Positions 57,048-64,000 of a DNA stretch of 64,000 nt are shown one piece after another. Where the stretch lies: positions 1 to 64,000 of the forward strand of contig DVIN01000003.1 of the NCBI GenBank assembly GCA_018711275.1, given 5' to 3'. How positions within the stretch are numbered: the first letter of the stretch is position 1; every line of letters starts with the position of its first letter. The notes under the pieces were generated by a model. It did not search any database. It was not told where the DNA came from and saw only the letters and a program-made list of their open reading frames with translations. The position numbers and the translations under genes are program-made. The DNA is from Candidatus Pullilachnospira intestinigallinarum. GTDB lineage: Bacteria; Bacillota; Clostridia; Lachnospirales; Lachnospiraceae.

Positions 57048-58679
57048 TTACTCCTCTTCCTCCACCTGATTGAAGGTAGCTCCGCCTTCCAGCACCTTTG
57101 TGTTGGTATAACCGAAATATTTCAGACGGTTCTGTACCATGTAGGCCCGTTTTCCTTTGGTGCATACCAGCAGAAGCTTCGCGTCCCTGTCAAATCCGTC
57201 CACCGGACCGTCGATCTTCGTCAGATCAATATAAGGAGCATTCTTCAGGGAAGGCTGCACGGCTGCGTCCACAATCTGATACCCTTCGGCTGCTCCCGCG
57301 GCGAACTTCTCCGGCGTCATGGTCTCAAAAGCGCCGCTCATCTTATTCAGAAGCACGTTGACCGTGTGAACGAAGGGATGAATGGCGGTGGAAAACGGCG
57401 GCGCGTAAGCCAGATCCATATTTTCCAGATCAGCCACGGATGCCTTCATGGTCAGCGCCGTCACGGCGATATCTACCATCTTATCCACCTCGCCGGGTCC
57501 CAGCACCTGAATTCCCAGGAATTTTCCTGTGGGCCGGTCCGCAATCATCTTGACGATGAAATTCCCCGCGCCGGGATAATAGTGGGCTTTATCGTCCACC
57601 ACCGTCACCACACTCACCGGATCGTATCCGGCACTCTTCGCCTGCTCCATGGAAAGTCCGGTGCGGCCTGCGTTCAGTCCCGGCAGTCTGCACACGGCAG
57701 TTCCCAGCACGCCGGGATACGGCTTCTTATTTCCTGCCAGCGTCTCTGCCAGCAGTCTTCCTTCCATATTGGCAGAAGAACCCATGGGGGACCATGCCGG
57801 CTGTCCCGTCTCCCGGTTGGTTACCATGGCGCAGTCGCCCACTGCGTAAATATTTTCATCGTTGGTCTGGAAATACGCATCCACCTTCACGGTTTTATTA
57901 GGCATCAGCTCAATGCCGGAGTCCGCCAGAAATCCCGTGTTGGGCCGGATACCGATGGACAGCACCGCCACATCCGCCTTCATGGCCCGACGGCTGGTCT
58001 GTACCTTCTCCAGCTTCCCTTCTCCCAGAAATCCCTCCAGTCGGGTTTTGGTGAAGGTCATGATTCCCTTATCTGCCAGATGGTTCTCCACATACTCGGC
58101 CACCTCCGGATCAAAACCCGGCAGCACATGGTCTGCCATATCGATCACCGATACTTTCAGTCCCTGGGCCAGCAGATTCTCCGCCACCTCCAGGCCGATA
58201 AAGCCGCCGCCCACAACCACGGCACGCTTCGCTCCTCCTGCCTCGATCCGCTCCCGCAGAGCAATGGCGTCCTGGGGCGTCCGCATGAAATAGATCCCGT
58301 CCAGATCCATGCCCGGCAGCGGCGGTTTGATGGGAGACGCGCCGGTAGCGATCACCAGTTTATCATAGGAATGAACGGAACGTTCCCCGGTGGCTGTACT
58401 GACAGCCTCCACGGTCTTCTCCTCCCGGTTTACCTTCACAACCTCCGTCTCTGTCACCACCTGAACACCTGTCAGTTTTTCAAAACTGGCCGGGGTATTT
58501 ACAATCAGCTGCCCCTTATCCCGGATCACATTTCCCACATAATAGGGAAGGCCGCACCCCGCATAGGAGATGTCCTTCCCCATGGTGAGAATCGTCACTT
58601 CCGCACCGAAATCTTCTCTCTTTAATTTGGCTGCAACCTTGGTTCCCGCGGCTACACCGCCGATAATCAGTACCTTCAC
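57048..58679 (-). CDS. CoA-disulfide/persulfide reductase-like FAD oxidoreductase with C-terminal rhodanese-like domain (GTG start)
   Basis: 544 aa; VLIIGGVAAGTKVAAKLKRE, SYAGCGLPYYVG redox Cys, VVVGGGFIGLEVAENL, YAVGDCA; C-terminal LVCTKGKRAYMVQNRLKYFGYTNTKVLEGG. Confidence 0.9.
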   Translation of the reverse strand: MKVLIIGGVAAGTKVAAKLKREDFGAEVTILTMGKDISYAGCGLPYYVGNVIRDKGQLIVNTPASFEKLTGVQVVTETEVVKVNREEKTVEAVSTATGERSVHSYDKLVIATGASPIKPPLPGMDLDGIYFMRTPQDAIALRERIEAGGAKRAVVVGGGFIGLEVAENLLAQGLKVSVIDMADHVLPGFDPEVAEYVENHLADKGIMTFTKTRLEGFLGEGKLEKVQTSRRAMKADVAVLSIGIRPNTGFLADSGIELMPNKTVKVDAYFQTNDENIYAVGDCAMVTNRETGQPAWSPMGSSANMEGRLLAETLAGNKKPYPGVLGTAVCRLPGLNAGRTGLSMEQAKSAGYDPVSVVTVVDDKAHYYPGAGNFIVKMIADRPTGKFLGIQVLGPGEVDKMVDIAVTALTMKASVADLENMDLAYAPPFSTAIHPFVHTVNVLLNKMSGAFETMTPEKFAAGAAEGYQIVDAAVQPSLKNAPYIDLTKIDGPVDGFDRDAKLLLVCTKGKRAYMVQNRLKYFGYTNTKVLEGGATFNQVEEEE

Positions 58680-58813
58680 CTTTCTGTTCCCCTTTCCGGA
58701 GCCGTTCTGATCCCCGGTCCAACCTCTCTGTTGCCCGTCTTTATCAGCGCTCCATCCTGTGTATCCTGTCTGCAGACCGGCTTTCCCTGCCTGCATTTCC
58801 TTGTTATCAAAGC

Positions 58814-58854
58814 AATTATATCACTTGAGCTTCTATATGAAAAGTGATATAATT
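58814..58854. promoter_or_regulatory. Perfect 13-bp inverted repeat containing both divergent -10 elements
   Basis: AATTATATCACTT - 15 nt - AAGTGATATAATT; TATAAT on each strand, plus-strand TTGAGC 17 nt upstream. Confidence 0.85.
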
Positions 58855-58865
58855 TGATGAACATC

Positions 58866-58880
58866 ATAGGAAATACCTAT
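58866..58880. promoter_or_regulatory. Candidate LysR-type operator
   Basis: ATAGG-AAATA-CCTAT dyad between promoter and lysR RBS. Confidence 0.5.
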
Positions 58881-58900
58881 CAAAGGAGGGAATATGTTCC

Positions 58901-59818
58901 ATGACCATACGCCATCTGAAAATCTTTCTGGCAGTTGCCGAAACCGGAAAAATGAGCGAGGCCGCCGCCCGGCTTTATATTTCCCAGCCCACCGTCAGCC
59001 AGGCGATTCGGGAACTGGAAACCCACTACAACACACGGCTGTTTGAACGTCTTTCCAAAAAGCTGTACATCACTCCCGCGGGAAAAGAACTCTATGCCAG
59101 CGCCCAGAAGGTGGTGCAGGAGTTTGAACAGCTGGAGCGGAACATGGAAAAAGGCTCCCGCCGGGAGATCCTCCGCCTGGGAGCATCCATCACCGTGGGA
59201 ACCTGTCTCGTTCCAGCCCTTCTGAAAGATTTTGAAACAGCCATGCCGCAGGTACAGACCACTGTCCACGTCACCAACACCCATTCCATTGAGGAAATGC
59301 TGCTGAATTCTCAGCTGGATCTGGCCGTGGTGGAGGGGGATATTTCCTCCCCGGACCTGATCGCCCACTCCACAGTGGAGGATTATCTGGTCATGGCCTG
59401 CAGTCTCTCCCATCCCTTTGCCCTCCAAAGGGAAATCCCTGTCTCCGCGCTTGACGGGCAGGACTATGCCATGCGGGAGGAAGGAAGCGGCACCCGGGCT
59501 CTTTTCGAGGAGTTTGCCCTCCGCCACAATCTGCGGCTGAACATCCGCTGGGAAGCCAACTGTCCCGCCACCATCCGCCAGGCTGTGATACATGACCGCT
59601 GTCTGGCTGTCATGTCCGTGCGACTGCTGTCTGACGAAATCCGCGCCGGCCTCATCCATCCCATCCGGAATCCCAGCGGCGAATGGAACCGGCAGTTCCG
59701 TCTGGTATACCACAAGAACAAATATCTGACGCCCTCCATGGAATGCTTCCGGGATATCCTCTCCCGCTACCGTCATCCGGAGGATTTAAGCTGTTCCTGT
59801 CCCTCCGTGCTGGTATGA
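58901..59818 (+). CDS. LysR-family transcriptional regulator (CysL-like)
   Basis: 305 aa; MTIRHLKIFLAVAETGKMSEAAARLYISQPTVSQAIRELETHYNTRLFER. Confidence 0.92.
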   Translation: MTIRHLKIFLAVAETGKMSEAAARLYISQPTVSQAIRELETHYNTRLFERLSKKLYITPAGKELYASAQKVVQEFEQLERNMEKGSRREILRLGASITVGTCLVPALLKDFETAMPQVQTTVHVTNTHSIEEMLLNSQLDLAVVEGDISSPDLIAHSTVEDYLVMACSLSHPFALQREIPVSALDGQDYAMREEGSGTRALFEEFALRHNLRLNIRWEANCPATIRQAVIHDRCLAVMSVRLLSDEIRAGLIHPIRNPSGEWNRQFRLVYHKNKYLTPSMECFRDILSRYRHPEDLSCSCPSVLV

Positions 59819-61287
59819 TCCAGCGTAAACCAGAAGGCCACGCCGTTGTCGTAATTGGTGACGCCGCACTGCTGGTTCATGGAATCCATGATGGCCTTTA
59901 CAATGGACAGGCCGATACCGCTTCCTCCGTATTCCCGGGTTCTGGCCTTGTCCACCTTATAAAACTTTACCCAGATCTTATCCAGCTCCTCCTCCGGAAT
60001 GGCGTCCCCGGTGTTGAATACCGTAGTAAGAATCTTTCCGTTCTCCTCACGGCAGCGGATCTCGATCTTCATTTCATTTTTCACATAATGGATGGCATTG
60101 GTGAGATAATTGGTCACCACTTCCTCCACCATAAATTCATCCCCCCACACATACAGAGGAGCTTCCTGTCCAAAGAGAATCCGGGCTCCGGCCTGCTGGG
60201 CCAGAAGCCGGGAGGACTGGATCACGCCATGAATCAGATCTGTCAGATCAAACCGTTCCATGCTCACCTGATTATTCCCGAACTCCAGCTGGTTCAGAGT
60301 CAGCAGCTTCTTAACCATCTGATTCATCTTGGATGCTTCATCTATAATCACGTCGCAGTAAAATGCCCGGCTTTCCGGATCATCATTGATGTTTTCCTGA
60401 AGGCCCTCCGCATATCCCTGAATCAGAGCGATGGGGGTCTTCAGCTCATGGGATACATTGGAGAGAAATTCCTTTCGCATCTCATCGATCTGTTCCTTTT
60501 TCTCGATATCCTTCTGCAGCTCATTATTGGCTGTCTTCAGTTCTGAGATAACCTCCTCCAAAGTGGCGGACATCTGATTAAAATTGTGTCCCAGCGTCCC
60601 GATCTCATCGTCGCCTCCGCTGGTATACCTGGCCTCAAAATCCAGGTTCGCCATCCGCTGGGAAATCTGCGTCAGCTCGGTCAGAGGCCTGGTGATTCTG
60701 CTGGCAAACAGCCCCACGAATCCAATCCCCAAAACCGTCATGATTCCTCCGATCAGCAGATAAAACTGATTGGATACCCGCACACTGGAGGCAATACTCT
60801 CCCAGGGAGTCCGAAAAATATAGGCATAGTTTGTGTCGGCGGAGGAAATGATACCCCACAGTTCCAGATAATCGATTTTCATATCGTCATCCCGGTTATA
60901 CTGGATCGTATAATTGTCCGTTTTCTCCAGCACCCGGTCAGCCGGCGGTTCCAGCTGGGACATGTACCCGAACAGTCTGGAAGAAATTTTCTGGTAGTCA
61001 TCATAACTGACATTTCCGATATAGGAATCCGGATGTCCCAGATCCGTCAGCACAAAGCTGATATTGTTGGCGTTGCAGTACTGTATGGTATCCACCGCCG
61101 CAGACACCGACATGTCCGGAAAAAAGGTTTCATATCCTGCCAGAAGCCGGTTCTCCTTATCCCGAAGATAAAACCGCTCCAAAAATCCCACATTCAGACA
61201 AACCACCAGGAGAATCGTCAGAAGGATAAACGCCACAAAAGCAGTGATGATCTGCCATTTGATGGATCTTCGGATCAGATTTCTCAT
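59773..61287 (-). CDS. Sensor histidine kinase (HAMP + HisKA + HATPase)
   Basis: 504 aa; FLSNVSHELKTPIALIQGYAEGL, VEEVVTNYLTNAIHY, EYGGSGIGLSIVKAIMD. Confidence 0.94.
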   Translation of the reverse strand: MRNLIRRSIKWQIITAFVAFILLTILLVVCLNVGFLERFYLRDKENRLLAGYETFFPDMSVSAAVDTIQYCNANNISFVLTDLGHPDSYIGNVSYDDYQKISSRLFGYMSQLEPPADRVLEKTDNYTIQYNRDDDMKIDYLELWGIISSADTNYAYIFRTPWESIASSVRVSNQFYLLIGGIMTVLGIGFVGLFASRITRPLTELTQISQRMANLDFEARYTSGGDDEIGTLGHNFNQMSATLEEVISELKTANNELQKDIEKKEQIDEMRKEFLSNVSHELKTPIALIQGYAEGLQENINDDPESRAFYCDVIIDEASKMNQMVKKLLTLNQLEFGNNQVSMERFDLTDLIHGVIQSSRLLAQQAGARILFGQEAPLYVWGDEFMVEEVVTNYLTNAIHYVKNEMKIEIRCREENGKILTTVFNTGDAIPEEELDKIWVKFYKVDKARTREYGGSGIGLSIVKAIMDSMNQQCGVTNYDNGVAFWFTLDHTSTEGQEQLKSSG

Positions 61288-61964
61288 GGCGTCACCTCAA
61301 ATTTGTAACCCAGTCCCCAGATGGTCTTGATGTATTCTCCCTTATCCCCCATCTTGCTTCTCAGCTTTTTCACATGGGTGTCGATGGTTCTGGCATCGCC
61401 GAAATAATCGTAATTCCATACATGGTTCAGAATTTTCTCCCTGGAAAGGGCAATTCCCTGATTTTCCATGAAATACGTCATCAGTTCAAATTCCTTATAA
61501 CTGAGATCCATGGGCTTTCCGTCCACGGTCACCAGATGGGCGGTCTTATTCAGCACAATACCGCCGGCTTCCAGAATCTCCTCCTGTTCTCCGTGACCGG
61601 CCCTTCTGAGAATGGCCTCCACCCTGGCCACCAGGATCTTGGGGCTGAAAGGTTTGGAAATGTACTCATCCACTCCCAGTTCAAATCCGAGAAGTTCATC
61701 CCGCTCGTCACCTTTTGCCGTCAGCATGATAATGGGTACCTTGGAATGCGCCCGGATCTCCCGGCATACCTGCCATCCGTCCATCTTTGGCATCATCACA
61801 TCCAGGATGATCAGGGCGATATTCTTCACCTCGAAAAAGATATCCACTGCCTGCTCTCCGTCTCCGGCCTCCAGTACCTCGTAATCATGTTTTACCAGGA
61901 AGTCCTTTACCAGCTTCCTCATTCTGCTCTCATCGTCTACCACCAGGATCTTCAGTTTGCTCAT
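61284..61964 (-). CDS. OmpR/PhoB-family response regulator
   Basis: 226 aa; ILVVDDESRMRKLV, LIILDVMMPKMDGWQVC, wHTH SREKILNHVWNYDYFGDARTIDTHVKKLRSKMG; 4-nt overlap with the kinase. Confidence 0.95.
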   Translation of the reverse strand: MSKLKILVVDDESRMRKLVKDFLVKHDYEVLEAGDGEQAVDIFFEVKNIALIILDVMMPKMDGWQVCREIRAHSKVPIIMLTAKGDERDELLGFELGVDEYISKPFSPKILVARVEAILRRAGHGEQEEILEAGGIVLNKTAHLVTVDGKPMDLSYKEFELMTYFMENQGIALSREKILNHVWNYDYFGDARTIDTHVKKLRSKMGDKGEYIKTIWGLGYKFEVTP

Positions 61965-62023
61965 CGTCTTACCTCCTGCTTTTCCCGTCCATTTTAACAG
62001 GAAATTATGTCTCTTCTGTGTCC

Positions 62024-62632
62024 TTACTCATCCCGCCTTCTCCTTTTCTTCTCCGGCGCCGAGAAAAACTGTACGGCAATACCAGCCGCTGCCAGCAGGA
62101 CAGTGAGCCCTCCAATCACCACAGCACTCCAACCCAGGATTCCCCCAAGTCCTGAAGCCATACTGGCCGCACCGCTGATACCGGTGGACACGATGATAAT
62201 CGGTCTGGAAAACGCCACAATCAGCACTCCCACCACCAGCCCCAGCAGAGCTCCCGCAGCCATCAATGCCAGCTTTTCTTTATCCCCGATATCCATGGGG
62301 CGCACCAGGGAAATTGTGACGGATACGGTCAGCAGCCATCCCAGAAGGAACGCGCCCACCAGATAGATCTGATAGGCCAGGGTGGCGGCCACCACCCCCA
62401 CGGCCAGAGTTACCAGCCAGACGGCCCACTGAGCGTCCAGAAAACGGCCTCCCAGAAACAGTCCGATCCCGGCTCCCAGCACAAAACCTCCCAGCGCTGT
62501 CCACACCCGCAGCAGGCGGAATCCCATAAAACAATTCAGAGCGCCGAAAAGCAGACCAAACATCAGGCCTACTTGCTTTAAAAGCCCCAGCTGCTCCGTA
62601 ATTCCCGGATATTGACTAAGAAATTCCTGCAT
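62024..62632 (-). CDS. Multi-pass membrane protein (TMEM198/DUF4203-like)
   Basis: 203 aa; glycine-rich TM segments FGLLFGALNCFMGFRLLRVWTALGGFVLGAGIGLFLG. Confidence 0.65.
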   Translation of the reverse strand: MQEFLSQYPGITEQLGLLKQVGLMFGLLFGALNCFMGFRLLRVWTALGGFVLGAGIGLFLGGRFLDAQWAVWLVTLAVGVVAATLAYQIYLVGAFLLGWLLTVSVTISLVRPMDIGDKEKLALMAAGALLGLVVGVLIVAFSRPIIIVSTGISGAASMASGLGGILGWSAVVIGGLTVLLAAAGIAVQFFSAPEKKRRRRDE

Positions 62633-62886
62633 CGTTCTCTCCTTTATTTCCGCGTTTTCATAATTGTACAACACCGGCGGCTGTTTGTCGAGGCCTCCTT
62701 CCTTCGGCCCAAAAAAACGGACCGGTATCGGCAGGATTCCGCGGCTTCACAAAAACCTAACCGGATTTCCCTTGCAAACCTTACATTTTTCCTGTATATT
62801 TTTACATATATATGCCGCTGTGACAGCGCCTCTGACCCACAGAAGCATATCCCGGCGGCCATTTTCAGAAAAAGGAGTTGAACTAT

Positions 62887-64000
62887 TTGGATTCCAGTGA
62901 CGTCTTGCAATTAATCATCTTTGTGGTTCTGCTGTTGGCTTCGGCCTTCTTTTCTTCCGCGGAAACCGCTGTGGTTACGGTAAATAAGCTTCAGCTGCAG
63001 GCGCTTTCCGATGAAGGAAACCGACAGGCACAGAAGCTGCTTTCTTTGATGAAGAATCCGGGAAGACTGCTTCACACCGTACTGGTGGGAGATACCATCG
63101 TCAATCTTTCCGCGGTTTCCCTGTCCGTTCTCTGGTCCCTTCGGGTATTCGGAGCCGGAACTGCCGTGTTCTCCACCGTGGTGATCATTCTTCTTGTGGT
63201 GCTTCTGGGCGAAATTACGCCCCGTACCATCGCATCCTGTCATGGAAAGCGGCTGGCTCTGGGGTATGTGCCGGTTCTTTCCGTTCTGGTAAAGATTCTT
63301 TCGCCGCTGACCTTCCTGTTTGAAAAGGCAGCGGAAGGGATACTGATCCTCCTGCGCATCGACAGAAACAGAAAACGCCCCACCATCACGGAGGAAGAGC
63401 TTCTGAATATCGTGGACACCGGACATGAAGAAGGCGTTATTGAAACCCAGGAACGGCAGATCATTTACAATCTGTTTGATTTCGGCGACTCCCAGGCAAA
63501 GGATGTGATGGTACCCCGCACGGATATGTCCATGGTAAATGTGGATACCACCTATGAAGAGCTTCTGGAAATTTTCAGGGAAGACGGCTACACCCGGTAT
63601 CCCGTTTATGAAAATTCCGCCGATACCATCATTGGTACCATTAATATGAAGGATCTTCTTTTGAGAGATCACCGGACCAACTTTTCCATTCGTGAGATCC
63701 TGCGGGAGCCTTATTTTACCTATGAGCATAAAAGTACCGCCGACCTTCTGGTGGAGATGAAAAAGTATTCCGTCAATCTGGCCATCGTGCTGGACGAATA
63801 CGGCGCCATCGCCGGTATGATTACACTGGAGGATCTTCTGGAGGAAATTGTCGGAGAGATCCGCGATGAATACGATGCGGATGAGGAGGAGGCCTTCCGC
63901 GAGATTATTCCGCGCAGGGAATATGTGGCGCAGGGCTCCATGAAGCTGGATGATCTCAACGAGCTGATGCAGCTGGGCCTGGAATCAGAGGAAAATGATA
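62887..64000 (+). CDS. Hemolysin/CNNM family transporter (DUF21 + CBS pair), TTG start, truncated by window end
   Basis: Own translation: LDSSDVLQLIIFVVLLLASAFFSSAETAVVTVNK...MVPRTDMSMVNVDTTYEELLEIFREDGYTRYPVYE...VLDEYGAIAGMITLEDLLEEIVGEI; AAGGAG RBS; no in-frame stop before 64000. Confidence 0.9.
   Translation, partial: MDSSDVLQLIIFVVLLLASAFFSSAETAVVTVNKLQLQALSDEGNRQAQKLLSLMKNPGRLLHTVLVGDTIVNLSAVSLSVLWSLRVFGAGTAVFSTVVIILLVVLLGEITPRTIASCHGKRLALGYVPVLSVLVKILSPLTFLFEKAAEGILILLRIDRNRKRPTITEEELLNIVDTGHEEGVIETQERQIIYNLFDFGDSQAKDVMVPRTDMSMVNVDTTYEELLEIFREDGYTRYPVYENSADTIIGTINMKDLLLRDHRTNFSIREILREPYFTYEHKSTADLLVEMKKYSVNLAIVLDEYGAIAGMITLEDLLEEIVGEIRDEYDADEEEAFREIIPRREYVAQGSMKLDDLNELMQLGLESEEND

Overview
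64 kb window of a Clostridia (Lachnospiraceae-like) chromosome, densely coding, with about 50 supported protein genes and one tRNA-Thr(CGU). No rRNA, CRISPR array or prophage was recognised. An IS630-type transposase N-terminus is cut by the left edge, and a DUF21/CBS (CNNM/hemolysin-type) transporter runs off the right edge. Main blocks: (i) threitol/sorbitol-type ADH + ROK regulator; tRNA-Thr; proS; (ii) a LysR/siderophore-binding-protein chimeric pseudogene; (iii) a HelD-type helicase fused to what looks like a catalytically barren GH31 N-terminal domain; (iv) glgB, mscS, aminotransferase; (v) a large polyamine locus (Fe-ADH, aguB, class III aminotransferase, ALDH, amidohydrolase, NhaC-type antiporter, patA, a PII-potA-potB-potC-potD operon, two LuxR regulators); (vi) serCA, ilvB-ilvD-leuB, sdaAA/AB; (vii) yajC-tgt, giant 2-hydroxyacyl-CoA dehydratase activase, flippase, ung-hisF-hisH; (viii) VanZ, an orphan tyrosine integrase; a siroheme/4Fe-4S reductase with a CoA-disulfide-reductase-rhodanese protein and divergent LysR; a two-component system. 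Most interesting candidates: a PII signalling protein with an atypical, enlarged T-loop as first gene of a polyamine ABC operon; the HelD::GH31-N fusion; the LysR::SBP deletion chimera; and a perfectly symmetric divergent promoter. All family calls come from reading the translations by eye; no database search was run.
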